Notes under the pieces: generated by a model
Told to the model about the DNA's origin: nothing
Databases searched by the model: none
Seen by the model: the letters and a program-made list of their open reading frames with translations, nothing else
Part shown: positions 25,597 through 35,045 of the stretch, one piece after another
Position numbering within the stretch: the stretch's first letter is position 1
Layout: every line of letters starts with the position of its first letter
Assembly: GCA_041586615.1 (NCBI GenBank)
Contig: JBFGZS010000002.1
Location: forward strand, 89,883 to 153,882
Reading direction: 5' to 3'
Length of the DNA stretch: 64,000 bases
DNA from: Motiliproteus sp041586615
GTDB taxonomy: Bacteria; Pseudomonadota; Gammaproteobacteria; Pseudomonadales; Balneatricaceae
Made by a program: the position numbers and the translations under genes

Positions 25597-26811
25597 TTAT
25601 ACGTCCAGCAACATCCGGGCAGGATCTTCCAGCAGGTCTTTAATGGTAACCAGGAACTGAACCGCATCCTTGCCGTCAATCATACGGTGATCATAAGACA
25701 CCGCGAGGTACATCATAGGCAGGATAACCACTTGACCATTGACGGCCATTGGACGCTCTTGGATCTTATGCATACCAAGGATCGCAGTCTGCGGAGGATT
25801 CAAAATCGGTGTTGACATCAATGAACCGAACGTTCCACCGTTAGTGATGGTGAACGTGCCGCCCTGCATGTCGTTCAAACCGAGCTTGCCTTCACGGCCG
25901 CGCTTACCAAAATCAGCAATGGTTGACTCAATATCCGCCAAGCCCATGCTATCGGTATCACGCAGAACGGGGACAACCAGTCCACGCTCCGTAGAAACGG
26001 CCACGCCGATGTCCTGATAACCGTGATAAACCATGTCATTGCCGTCAAGCGACGCGTTAACGGCAGGGAACCGCTTCAGCGCTTCGGTGGCCGCCTTCAC
26101 AAAAAAGGACATAAAGCCTAGACGAGTTCCATTATGAGTCTTTTCAAACAGGTCTTTATACTGCTTGCGAAGTTCCATAACCGGCTTCATGTTGACCTCA
26201 TTGTAAGTGGTCAACATGGCTGCAGTTTGCTGAGCCTCTACCAGACGCTTGGCAATGGTAGCACGCAGTCGCGTCATCGGCACTCGCTTTTCAATACGCT
26301 CGCCGGCGACGACATTCACCGATACTGCAGGTGCTGGGGCAGCAGCTGGAGCAGCATTAGCGGCTACTGGAGCGGCCGCAGGCTTATTCTTCAGATGGCT
26401 AACGACATCCTCTTTCGTAATGCGTCCGCCTTTGCCCGTTCCCGCAACCTGTGCCGCACTCAGGCCGTTTTCTTCGAGCAATTTACGCGCGGCTGGCCCG
26501 ACTTGCGAATCACCTTCATTAGACGCATCAGCAGCGGCAGGCGCAGCCGGGGACGCGGCAGGTGCAGCGACAGCACCCGCGGAGAATGTCGCAATGATCT
26601 CATCACTGAGCACGGTAGCACCTTCACCCTTTAAAATGTCTACCAGGGTGCCGTCCGCGGGCGCAACAACTTCAAGCACAACTTTATCTGTTTCAATATC
26701 AACAATCAGTTCATCGCGAGCAACCGCTTCACCGGGCTGTTTATGCCACGTAGCGACGGTGCCGTCCGCTACTGACTCAGGAAAAGTTGGCGCTTTGATT
26801 TCAATCGACAT
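25597..26811 (-). CDS. sucB: Dihydrolipoamide succinyltransferase (E2o)
   Basis: 404 residues: lipoyl domain (1-77) with lipoylated Lys43 in 'DIETDKVVLEV', an Ala/Pro-rich linker (about 80-105), the peripheral-subunit-binding domain (about 108-145, 'ARKLLEENGLSAAQV'), a second Ala/Pro linker, and the catalytic domain with the terminal 'SYDHRMIDGKDA' active-site His and Asp. Core of the 2-oxoglutarate dehydrogenase complex, 45 bases after sucA. Confidence 0.97.
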   Translation of the reverse strand: MSIEIKAPTFPESVADGTVATWHKQPGEAVARDELIVDIETDKVVLEVVAPADGTLVDILKGEGATVLSDEIIATFSAGAVAAPAASPAAPAAADASNEGDSQVGPAARKLLEENGLSAAQVAGTGKGGRITKEDVVSHLKNKPAAAPVAANAAPAAAPAPAVSVNVVAGERIEKRVPMTRLRATIAKRLVEAQQTAAMLTTYNEVNMKPVMELRKQYKDLFEKTHNGTRLGFMSFFVKAATEALKRFPAVNASLDGNDMVYHGYQDIGVAVSTERGLVVPVLRDTDSMGLADIESTIADFGKRGREGKLGLNDMQGGTFTITNGGTFGSLMSTPILNPPQTAILGMHKIQERPMAVNGQVVILPMMYLAVSYDHRMIDGKDAVQFLVTIKDLLEDPARMLLDV

Positions 26812-26856
26812 GTTGTATCCTTTATATAAATAGTCAGGCTGCTCTTCGCCAACCTG

Positions 26857-29688
26857 TTAACCGTTCAATGCTTCATTAACCAGCTTTTCTTGTTCTTCAA
26901 GATGCTGCGACATATAACCGGAAGCCGGGGCAGCCGAAGCGAGGCGCGCGGACACCTGTAAATGCAGTGAAGAATCCAACTGCTGCAAGACATGACGCAT
27001 ATGATGCTGACTGCTGTACCACGCCCCTTGGTTTAATGGCTCTTCCTGACACCAAACAACAGATTCAACATTCTTATACGGGGCAATCGCAGCAGTCAGA
27101 TCGCCTTCCGGGAACGGATACAGCTGCTCAATTCGCACGATGGCAACCTCGTCATTACCTTCGGCTTCACGTTTGTTGTAAAGATCGAAGTAAACCTTGC
27201 CACTACAGAGCACGACACGCTTAACCTTGTCAGCCGCAACATCGTCAACTTCAGGAATGACCGTCTGGAAACTGCCTTCGGTCAATTCTTCCAATGAGGA
27301 GATGGCTTGCTTATGACGCAGAAGACTCTTAGGAGTCATAACAATCAATGGCTTACGCAGCGGACGTATAACCTGGCGACGTAACATGTGGAATATCTGC
27401 GCAGGCGTTGTCGGCACGCATACTTGAATATTGTGCTCTGCACACATTTGCAGGTAACGCTCAAGGCGAGCCGAAGAGTGCTCGGGGCCTTGGCCTTCAT
27501 AGCCATGCGGCAGCAGCATGGTCAAGCCGCATAGACGCGCCCACTTGTGCTCACCACTGGTGATAAACTGATCGATGACGACCTGGGCACCGTTAGCAAA
27601 ATCGCCAAACTGCGCTTCCCAAATAACCAACGCATTCGGCATCGTGGTTGCGTAGCCATATTCAAACGCCAACACGGCCTCTTCCGACAAGAAAGAGTCA
27701 TGAATGGTCAGTCGCGGCTGATCCTCCGACAGATGCTGCAATGGAACATGGGTCGATGCATCTTTCTGGTTATGCAATACCGCATGGCGGTGCGAGAACG
27801 TACCACGCCCCACATCCTGCCCGGTAAACCGAATGGGATGTCCTTCAGCCAGTAGCGAGGCATAAGCCATCAGCTCGGCGAAGCCCCAGTTAATCGGCAT
27901 CGCACCAGAGCCCATTTTTACACGATCTTCAAGAATCTTCTGAACCTGACGCTGAATCACAAACCCTTCAGGGATCCGCGATAGCTTAGCCGCCAACTCT
28001 TTAACCAGCTCAGCATCCACACGGGTATCGCAATCATGCGTCCACTCGTGCCCCAGGTAAGGTGTCCAATCGACAAAGAGCTCTTTGTTGGGTTCACTAA
28101 CGAGGCTGTACGCCACATGACGCCCATCTTCCAGCGATTTACGGTAATCGGCCTCCATGCCCCGACTCTCATCCGCGTCAATCACGCCTTCGGCAATCAA
28201 CTGTGCCGCATACAGATCGCGAGTCGTCTTTTGCTGTTTAATCTGCTGATACATCAAAGGCTGTGTACCAGAAGGTTCGTCCGCTTCGTTATGCCCGCGA
28301 CGCCGGTAGCAAACCAGATCGATGACCACATCTTTGTTGAATTCATTTCGGTAATCCAAGGCCAGCTGCGTAACAAAACGCACCGCTTCGGGATCATCCC
28401 CATTGACATGGAATATAGGCGCCTGAACCATCTTGGCTACATCGGTACAGTACTCGGTCGACCGGGTATCTTCTGCCTTACTGGTGGTAAAGCCAACTTG
28501 GTTGTTTATAACCAGATGAATTGTCCCGCCCGTTTTATACGCGCGAATCTGAGACATCTGCAGTGTTTCCATCACGACGCCCTGACCGGCAAACGCCGCA
28601 TCACCGTGAATATTCACGGGAACAACCGTGGTGCCGACCGCATCGTTGCGACGATCCTGACGTGCACGCACAGAGCCTTCGACGACCGGCGCAGCGATTT
28701 CAAGATGCGACGGATTGAAGGCCATGGCAATATGCACTTCGCCACCCGAGGTCATAACATTGGATGAGAACCCCTGGTGATACTTAACGTCACCCGACGT
28801 CTGCAGTGTCCGCTTGCCCTCAAACTCTTCAAACAGGTCGCGCGGGTTCTTACCAAAGATATTCACCAGCGTATTCAGACGGCCGCGATGAGCCATACCG
28901 ATAACGACCTCTTTGCCTCCCTGCTTCCCGGCGCGCTGAATCAACGTGTTTAACGAGACAATCAGGGATTCCGCCCCTTCAAGACCAAAGCGCTTTGCGC
29001 CTGCATAGCGTGCGGCAAGATACTTTTCAAGACCTTCTGCTGCCGTCAGTCGCTCAAGAATCATCTTCTTGCGCTCAACATCCGCTTCTGGATGCGCCCT
29101 AACGGGCTCTAAGCGTGATTGAATCCAGCGCTTCTCCTGGGTATCCAGGATGTGCATATATTCCGCACCGATAGTGGTGCAATAGGTTTTTTTCAGATCG
29201 CTGAGGATCGTTTTAAGCGGCGCTTCTTCGGGACCAAAAAACAGCGAACCCAATTGAAACGTTGTGTCCAGATCGGCATCGGACAACTCATGAAAGTGCA
29301 GATCAAGATCTGGAATGTCATCGCGCTGCGCCAATCCTAGCGGATCGAGATTAGCCGCTTGATGACCGCGAACCCGGAACGCATTAATCATACGCAACAC
29401 ACGAACCTGCTTTTTCTCATGCTCAGAACTGACGCTGGACACGGGAGCAGGCTGGGCGCGCTTTTGGTTTTTTGAAAGATATAGGAAATGTTCGCGAATA
29501 GTCGAATGAGGTACGTCTTGCGTTACGAATTCCTGAACCCGGGGGAGCTTATCAAACTCTTCACGCCAAGCCTGAGGGACCGCATTGGGGTCCCGCAGAT
29601 ACTCTTCATAAAGCTCTTCGACATAGGCGAAATTCCCTGCGGATAGATGGGAGGATTTCCACATCAACTCCATTATGCCTTCGTGCAT
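26857..29688 (-). CDS. sucA: 2-Oxoglutarate dehydrogenase E1 component
   Basis: Thiamine-diphosphate decarboxylase of the 2-oxoglutarate dehydrogenase complex, 943 residues. The N-terminal 'SSHLSAGNFAYVEELYEEYL' segment (E2-binding region), 'GMAHRGRLNTLVN', 'HGDAAFAGQGVV', 'NNQVGFTT' and 'GHNEADEPS' are hallmark blocks. The ATG at 29688 is chosen because pseudomonad SucA proteins begin M-E--M--MW--, as here; later Met codons at residues 6 and 9 are alternatives. First gene of the suc unit. Confidence 0.97.
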   Translation of the reverse strand: MHEGIMELMWKSSHLSAGNFAYVEELYEEYLRDPNAVPQAWREEFDKLPRVQEFVTQDVPHSTIREHFLYLSKNQKRAQPAPVSSVSSEHEKKQVRVLRMINAFRVRGHQAANLDPLGLAQRDDIPDLDLHFHELSDADLDTTFQLGSLFFGPEEAPLKTILSDLKKTYCTTIGAEYMHILDTQEKRWIQSRLEPVRAHPEADVERKKMILERLTAAEGLEKYLAARYAGAKRFGLEGAESLIVSLNTLIQRAGKQGGKEVVIGMAHRGRLNTLVNIFGKNPRDLFEEFEGKRTLQTSGDVKYHQGFSSNVMTSGGEVHIAMAFNPSHLEIAAPVVEGSVRARQDRRNDAVGTTVVPVNIHGDAAFAGQGVVMETLQMSQIRAYKTGGTIHLVINNQVGFTTSKAEDTRSTEYCTDVAKMVQAPIFHVNGDDPEAVRFVTQLALDYRNEFNKDVVIDLVCYRRRGHNEADEPSGTQPLMYQQIKQQKTTRDLYAAQLIAEGVIDADESRGMEADYRKSLEDGRHVAYSLVSEPNKELFVDWTPYLGHEWTHDCDTRVDAELVKELAAKLSRIPEGFVIQRQVQKILEDRVKMGSGAMPINWGFAELMAYASLLAEGHPIRFTGQDVGRGTFSHRHAVLHNQKDASTHVPLQHLSEDQPRLTIHDSFLSEEAVLAFEYGYATTMPNALVIWEAQFGDFANGAQVVIDQFITSGEHKWARLCGLTMLLPHGYEGQGPEHSSARLERYLQMCAEHNIQVCVPTTPAQIFHMLRRQVIRPLRKPLIVMTPKSLLRHKQAISSLEELTEGSFQTVIPEVDDVAADKVKRVVLCSGKVYFDLYNKREAEGNDEVAIVRIEQLYPFPEGDLTAAIAPYKNVESVVWCQEEPLNQGAWYSSQHHMRHVLQQLDSSLHLQVSARLASAAPASGYMSQHLEEQEKLVNEALNG

Positions 29689-29883
29689 TCTAGCTGACCC
29701 TGTGTGTAGGGGCGAAAATCTGCCGGATCAGAGCGCAGCCCTCAGACGCAAACACTCCCACCGCGAGTTAACCCCACCCCTAGTGATGATGACTGATTCT
29801 GTTCTTAGTTATATTCCTGTCAACGCAAGCCGAATTCACAACCTGATGACGGGGGCTAAGTCTACAGGACTTAACGGGGGGTA

Positions 29884-29910
29884 AATATAATGCTTTCTAC
29901 TTACAAACAA
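29884..29910 (-). promoter_or_regulatory. Candidate promoter of the suc operon
   Basis: Minus strand -10 TATATT (29884-29889) and a weak -35 TTGTTT (29905-29910) at 15-base spacing, about 190 bases before the sucA start and just after the sdhB terminator. A separate suc promoter is expected there; the exact site is uncertain. Confidence 0.35.
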
Positions 29911-29946
29911 AAGTCTGTATTTATCGCCAGTTAGCAAATCCCAGAC

Positions 29947-29975
29947 AAAAAAATGGTGCGCAATGCGCACCATTT
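29947..29975 (-). terminator. Rho-independent terminator after sdhB
   Basis: Minus strand AAATGGTGCGCA/TGCGCACCATTT hairpin followed by seven T, 17 bases after the sdhB stop. It separates sdhCDAB from sucA. Confidence 0.9.
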
Positions 29976-29992
29976 CAAAACAGCAACCTAAA

Positions 29993-30700
29993 TCAGGTCG
30001 CTTGCTGCAGTAGCATATTACGAATATGACCTATAGCCTTGGTCGGATTCAGGCCCTTCGGGCACACGCTGACGCAGTTCATAATGCCATGACAACGGAA
30101 CACACTAAACGGATCATCCAGCTCAGCAAGCCGCTCACGGGTCGCCGTATCGCGACTATCGATCAAAAACCGATACGCTTGCAACAAACCAGAAGGCCCG
30201 ATGAACTTATCAGGGTTCCACCAGAATGAAGGACAAGCCGTTGAGCAGCATGCGCAAAGAATGCACTCATACAGACCGTCAAGTTTTTCACGCTCTTCTG
30301 GCGATTGCAGCCGTTCAATCGCAGGCGCAGGCGTATCGTTGATCAAATAAGGCTTGATCTTCTCATACTGTTTGTAGAACTGCCCCATATCGACCACCAG
30401 GTCGCGAACGACCGGCAAGCCGGGCAAAGGACGCAAGACCAGCTTGTCATTCTCTACCACGGCGGACAAAGGCGTGATACAAGCGAGGGCGTTTTTACCG
30501 TTGATGTTCATACCATCGGAGCCACACACACCCTCACGACATGAACGACGGTAACCCAGACTCGGATCCTTATCCTTCAGTAGCTGAAGCAGATCCAAGA
30601 CCATAATGTCCTTGCCACCAGGAATATCGATGTGGATATCCTGCATGTAAGGGGCATCATCGGTCTCGGGGTTGTAGCGATATACACTGACTAGCATCAT
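29993..30700 (-). CDS. sdhB: Succinate dehydrogenase iron-sulfur subunit
   Basis: 235 residues carrying electrons from SdhA to quinone. [2Fe-2S] ligands in 'SCREGVCGSDG' and the following CI segment, then [4Fe-4S] and [3Fe-4S] Cys in 'CILCACCSTACPS' and 'CHGIMNCVSVCPKG'. Two Met codons start the frame; AAGGGGG lies just upstream, and the second Met (30697) has the better spacing. Eight bases separate it from sdhA. Confidence 0.97.
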   Translation of the reverse strand: MMLVSVYRYNPETDDAPYMQDIHIDIPGGKDIMVLDLLQLLKDKDPSLGYRRSCREGVCGSDGMNINGKNALACITPLSAVVENDKLVLRPLPGLPVVRDLVVDMGQFYKQYEKIKPYLINDTPAPAIERLQSPEEREKLDGLYECILCACCSTACPSFWWNPDKFIGPSGLLQAYRFLIDSRDTATRERLAELDDPFSVFRCHGIMNCVSVCPKGLNPTKAIGHIRNMLLQQAT

Positions 30701-30708
30701 AAACCCCC

Positions 30709-32481
30709 TTAGTAGACGCGCTTCTTCGGCGCAAAGGCCTCAACAGTTTTAGGCGCAAAGTTAACATCGCGTTTGCCGACCCGCTTCGTCGCGGGGAAGA
30801 AGATCGAATGCTTCAACCAATTCTTATCATCGCGCTCGGTAAAGTCATTACGCGCATGGGCACCACGACTTTCTTTGCGTTCTTCAGCGGCAATAGCGGT
30901 CGCCTCAGCAACCTCCATCAAATTACCCAGCTCCAGCGCCTCGATACGCGCCGTGTTAAATGCCAGGCTCTTATCTTCCAGATGCGTAGCCGCTTCACGT
31001 TCGCGAATACCCGCAAGCAGACCCAGACCCTTCTGCATGCTTTCGCCATCGCGGAACACGCCGAAGTACAGCTGCATGGTCTTCTGAAGCTCGCCACGGA
31101 CGGCTGCAACACTCTCGCCGGACGTGCTGTTATTCAGACGATTCAGGCGCGCCATGGCGACCTCAAGATCAGCCTCATCCGCATCATCGGCCGCATAGCC
31201 CTCACGCAGACGACGCTCGATTTCGATACCCGCCGAACGACCAAACACAACCAAATCCAACAGGGAGTTCCCCCCCAGACGGTTCGCACCGTGCACGGAG
31301 ACGCAAGCCACCTCACCACAGGCATATAAACCTTCGATTGGGGTGTCCTTGCCATTTTCATCAATGGTTAGCGCCTGACCACCCACATTGGTCGGCACGC
31401 CGCCCATCATGTAATGACAGGTCGGAACAACAGGAACCGGCTCCTGAACCGGGTCTACGTGGGCAAAAGTCTTAGACAGCTCACAAATACCCGGCAGACG
31501 ACTCATCAAGACTTCTTCGCCCAGATGGTCAAGCTTAAGCAGTACGTGATCCCCATCAGGACCACAACCGCGCCCTTCCAGTATCTCGAGAACCATCGAG
31601 CGCGCCACAACGTCACGCCCCGCCAAGTCCTTCGCATTCGGCGCATAGCGCTCCATGAAACGCTCGCCGTCTTTATTGATCAGGTAACCACCCTCACCAC
31701 GGCAACCCTCGGTAACCAGAACACCCGCTCCGGCGATACCGGTTGGATGAAACTGCCACATCTCCATATCCTGCACAGGAACACCGGCGCGCAGCGCCAT
31801 GCCAACACCGTCACCGGTATTAATCAGTGCATTGGTGGTGGACTGATAAATACGCCCCGCACCGCCCGTTGCAAGTACGGTAGCCAGCGCTTTGATATAG
31901 ACCGTTTCGCCTGTTTCGATACAGATCGCGATCACACCAACGATAGCACCCTTCTTGTTCTTAACAAGATCGACGGCATACCATTCATTAAAGAAGGTTG
32001 TACCCGCTTTCAAGTTGGCCTGGTACAGCGTATGCAACAGCGCATGGCCCGTCCGGTCAGCCGCCGCACACGTTCGCGCAGCCTGACCGCCCTCACCAAA
32101 GTTCTTCGACTGCCCACCGAAAGGGCGCTGATAAATACGACCTACTTCGGTACGGGAGAACGGCATTCCCATGTGATCAAGCTCAAATACCGCCTGCGGG
32201 CCAACACTGCACATATACTCGATAGCATCCTGGTCACCGATATAGTCGGAGCCCTTGACGGTGTCATACATGTGCCAGCGCCAATCGTCATTCGGATCGG
32301 CACTCGCAATCGCACAAGTAATACCGCCTTGCGCAGAAACAGTGTGCGAACGCGTTGGAAAAACCTTAGAAATACAGGCGGTTTTCAGCCCTGATTGCGC
32401 CAGCTGCAGCGCGGCACGCATGCCAGCACCGCCGCCGCCGACAACAATAGCTTCATAGCTAAGTGTACGAAGTTTAGTCAT
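30709..32481 (-). CDS. sdhA: Succinate dehydrogenase flavoprotein subunit
   Basis: 590 residues, catalytic subunit oxidising succinate to fumarate. FAD-binding 'VVGGGGAGMRAAL' near the start, the covalent-FAD histidine in 'RSHTVSAQGG', the active-site block 'HPTGIAGAGVLVTEGCRGEGG' (cited as HPTGIAGAG and EGCRGEGG) and 'GGNSLLDLVVFGR'. A C-terminal 'RKESRGAHARNDF' segment is also typical. It follows sdhD by three bases. Confidence 0.98.
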   Translation of the reverse strand: MTKLRTLSYEAIVVGGGGAGMRAALQLAQSGLKTACISKVFPTRSHTVSAQGGITCAIASADPNDDWRWHMYDTVKGSDYIGDQDAIEYMCSVGPQAVFELDHMGMPFSRTEVGRIYQRPFGGQSKNFGEGGQAARTCAAADRTGHALLHTLYQANLKAGTTFFNEWYAVDLVKNKKGAIVGVIAICIETGETVYIKALATVLATGGAGRIYQSTTNALINTGDGVGMALRAGVPVQDMEMWQFHPTGIAGAGVLVTEGCRGEGGYLINKDGERFMERYAPNAKDLAGRDVVARSMVLEILEGRGCGPDGDHVLLKLDHLGEEVLMSRLPGICELSKTFAHVDPVQEPVPVVPTCHYMMGGVPTNVGGQALTIDENGKDTPIEGLYACGEVACVSVHGANRLGGNSLLDLVVFGRSAGIEIERRLREGYAADDADEADLEVAMARLNRLNNSTSGESVAAVRGELQKTMQLYFGVFRDGESMQKGLGLLAGIREREAATHLEDKSLAFNTARIEALELGNLMEVAEATAIAAEERKESRGAHARNDFTERDDKNWLKHSIFFPATKRVGKRDVNFAPKTVEAFAPKKRVY

Positions 32482-32484
32482 TGC

Positions 32485-32832
32485 TTATAATCCCCACAAA
32501 ACCTGAACGCCCCACACAAGGTAGGTAAACATAGCGGCACCACAGACAACCTGAAACAGGAAACGCAGACCTGTTGGTTTGATATAGTCTGTGGAAATAC
32601 ACCACATCCCGATCCAGGTGTGAGCACCGATGGACAGCAATGCCAGCAACGTAAAGATACGAACCCAAGTCAGATCGAACAGCGCTCGCCACTGCCCAAA
32701 CTCGAGACCGGGATTGAACAGCAGGTACGACAGAATAAACAGCGCGTAAAGAGCCAGGATAACGCCGGTCGCCCGCTGAATCATCCAGTCATAAAGACCG
32801 CTACGGCCAAAACTCGTAATTGACGTTACCAT
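32485..32832 (-). CDS. sdhD: Succinate dehydrogenase membrane anchor SdhD
   Basis: 115 residues with three membrane helices. 'RATGVILALYALF' and the heme-ligand helix 'SIGAHTWIGMW...DYIK' are characteristic. The ATG at 32832 is preferred to one two codons upstream because GGAG sits seven bases before it and only one base before the other. It overlaps the sdhC end by seven bases. Confidence 0.93.
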   Translation of the reverse strand: MVTSITSFGRSGLYDWMIQRATGVILALYALFILSYLLFNPGLEFGQWRALFDLTWVRIFTLLALLSIGAHTWIGMWCISTDYIKPTGLRFLFQVVCGAAMFTYLVWGVQVLWGL

Positions 32833-33203
32833 ATCCATACTCCTGCCAGTAAAGTTGCCAAGGCGCCCGCAACCAGCGTTGCCTTAGCCGCCATCGTTCC
32901 GCTCTCCAGTTCTTCGCAGTAGCCGCAGTCCATGATCAGATGCTTGACGCCTGCAAATAGATGATAAAGAAGCGCAGATACCAGCCCCCATGTAACCAGC
33001 CTTGCAAAGAAGCTGGTTTGAAGCATATCGGCAACAGCATCAAAACTCTGTTGTGATTCCAGCGAACGATCAAAAGCAAAGAGCATGAATGCAACCCCGA
33101 TAAAGAGGATTACACCCGTAGCACGATGCAGAATCGATGCGACCGCGGTGAGTGGTTGTTTAATTGTGCGTAGGTCGAGGTTTACCGGTCTGTTTTTGTT
33201 CAC
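32826..33203 (-). CDS. sdhC: Succinate dehydrogenase cytochrome b556 subunit SdhC
   Basis: 125 residues from a GTG start, three membrane helices. 'RPVNLDLRTI-----TAVASILHRATGV' contains the quinone-site Ser/Arg region, and 'YHLFAGVKHLIMD' holds the heme-binding His. First gene of sdhCDAB, divergent from gltA. Confidence 0.95.
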   Translation of the reverse strand: MNKNRPVNLDLRTIKQPLTAVASILHRATGVILFIGVAFMLFAFDRSLESQQSFDAVADMLQTSFFARLVTWGLVSALLYHLFAGVKHLIMDCGYCEELESGTMAAKATLVAGALATLLAGVWIW

Positions 33204-33481
33204 GGCTCTAGTTCACACTCTCTTAGGCCCCTATGGGCAATTAGAAGGACGTGCTAAAGAGGAGACCTGCATACACAGAGTCCCTGTGATTTTCTAAGGG
33301 TATATCAACATGCCCTTAGAACTTCGCCGCGAGAGTATAAGCATTTCAACACGTCAAAACAATGAGCCATCACCATCTCAAAGGTCTATACCACGCAGGT
33401 CAGCCCCACAAAACTACGCTGCCATTTATCATTTTGTTAAGCCATTACAACTAATTGCGTATGCCATATTTTCGACATACT

Positions 33482-33511
33482 GTTATAAACACACTTGCTG
33501 CAACGCGACAA
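33482..33511 (-). promoter_or_regulatory. Candidate sdh promoter
   Basis: Minus strand -35 TTGTCG (33506-33511), 18-base spacer and -10 TATAAC (33482-33487), about 280 bases before the sdhC GTG. It lies back-to-back with the gltA promoter in the 460-base divergent region, whose remaining part shows no gene. Confidence 0.35.
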
Positions 33512-33528
33512 TTTAGGCTTTGGTTTGA

Positions 33529-33556
33529 TTGACATGGCGCGGAGAAACTTTATAGT
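33529..33556 (+). promoter_or_regulatory. Sigma-70 promoter of gltA
   Basis: Perfect -35 TTGACA (33529-33534), 16-base spacer, -10 TATAGT (33551-33556, 5 of 6). Predicted start near 33563, leaving a leader of about 100 bases before the gltA ATG. Confidence 0.7.
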
Positions 33557-33664
33557 GAGTCGGTCTTTTTACATGCTAGTCACGATTTCTTGCCGTTAGA
33601 TTTATTTTTCGAACAAGCCCGAGACTATCCGATTCGTCCATATAATGAATGATAGGAGCCATTT

Positions 33665-34942
33665 ATGGCTGATAAGAAAGCACTTCTCAAGGTAGATGGA
33701 TTTGATGAAACCTTCGAACTGCCCGTTATAAGCGGTTCAATGGGCCCAGATGTTGTTGACGTACGTTCATTGGTCAGCAAAGGGCTTTTTACTTACGACC
33801 CTGGTTTCATGTCTACAGCTGCCTGTGATTCTGCAATCACATTTATCGACGGTGGTAACGGCGTTCTACTGCATGGCGGTTATGCCATCGAAGATCTTGC
33901 TCAAAAGTCAGACTATATGGAAGTCTGCTACCTGCTCCTGAACGGCGAACTGCCTAACGCCGAGCAGAAAGCTAAATTTGTTGATACCGTTAAGAACCAC
34001 ACCATGGTTCATGAACAACTCAGCCACTTTTTCAATGGGTTCCGTCGTGACGCACACCCCATGGCCATCATGTGCGGCGTGGTTGGCGCGCTGTCCGCCT
34101 TCTATCACGACTCCCTGGATATCAACGATGAGCACCACCGTGAAGTGTGCGCATTCCGCCTGATCGCCAAGATCCCGACGATAGCGGCCATGTGTTACAA
34201 GTACTCCATCGGCCAGCCTTTCATGTTTCCGCGTAACGACCTTGATTATGCAGAAAACTTTCTGCACATGATGTTCGGCACACCTTGCGGCGAATACATC
34301 CCTAACCCCATCGTCGCCAAAGCGATGGACCGTATTTTTGTCCTGCATGCTGACCACGAGCAAAACGCATCTACATCAACCGTACGCCTGGCGGGCTCTT
34401 CTGGCGCCAACCCCTTTGCCTGTATCGCTTCCGGTATTGCCGCACTGTGGGGCCCTGCCCACGGTGGTGCTAACGAAGCCGTGCTGACCATGCTGGATGA
34501 GATCGGCGATGCGGACAATATTCCTGAGTTTGTCGCCCGCGCGAAAGACCCCGAAGATCCCTTCCGCTTAATGGGCTTCGGTCATCGTGTTTACCGCAAC
34601 TTTGACCCTCGCGCCAAGGTTATGAAGCAGTCTTGTGACGACGTCCTCAGAGAACTCGGCCTCGAGAACGACCCTCTGCTGAAAATCGCCAAGCAGCTGG
34701 AGAAAATTGCGTTGGAAGACCCGTACTTCGTAGAACGCAAACTGTATCCGAACGTTGATTTCTACTCCGGTATCATCCTGAAGGCGATCGGCATCCCAAC
34801 CAACATGTTTACCGTGATCTTCGCCCTGTCACGGACAATCGGCTGGATCTCGCACTGGAGTGAATTCCACAGCAGCCCGAATAAGATTGGCCGTCCTCGC
34901 CAGCTTTATACCGGCCCTGTTCAGCGCGAATTCCCGCACTAA
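33665..34942 (+). CDS. gltA: Citrate synthase
   Basis: 425 residues, type II (hexameric, NADH-sensitive class by length and N-terminal domain). Condenses acetyl-CoA and oxaloacetate. Active-site residues in 'FVLHADHEQNASTSTVR', 'GPAHGGANEAV' and 'GFGHRVYRNFDPRA'. AGGAG lies eight bases before the ATG. Divergent from sdhCDAB; own promoter and terminator. Confidence 0.98.
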   Translation: MADKKALLKVDGFDETFELPVISGSMGPDVVDVRSLVSKGLFTYDPGFMSTAACDSAITFIDGGNGVLLHGGYAIEDLAQKSDYMEVCYLLLNGELPNAEQKAKFVDTVKNHTMVHEQLSHFFNGFRRDAHPMAIMCGVVGALSAFYHDSLDINDEHHREVCAFRLIAKIPTIAAMCYKYSIGQPFMFPRNDLDYAENFLHMMFGTPCGEYIPNPIVAKAMDRIFVLHADHEQNASTSTVRLAGSSGANPFACIASGIAALWGPAHGGANEAVLTMLDEIGDADNIPEFVARAKDPEDPFRLMGFGHRVYRNFDPRAKVMKQSCDDVLRELGLENDPLLKIAKQLEKIALEDPYFVERKLYPNVDFYSGIILKAIGIPTNMFTVIFALSRTIGWISHWSEFHSSPNKIGRPRQLYTGPVQREFPH

Positions 34943-34953
34943 ACACGCAGCCT

Positions 34954-34987
34954 ACCAAAAAGCCGCCCCTTCGGGCGGCTTTTTGGT
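34954..34987 (+). terminator. Rho-independent terminator of gltA (possibly bidirectional)
   Basis: Fifteen-base arms from ACCAAAAAGCCGCCC to GGGCGGCTTTTTGGT around a CTTC loop, 11 bases after the gltA stop, with T-runs on both strands. It can also serve the convergent rlmL. Confidence 0.93.
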
Positions 34988-35045
34988 AATGGGATATCGT
35001 TATTCTGCCAGCCGATTAAGCCACTGGCTTCAAAGCAGCGCCAAT

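Noticed and set aside
31414..32394. 326-codon plus-strand frame opposite sdhA
   Set aside because: Shadow of sdhA codon use; sdhA motifs are complete on the other strand.
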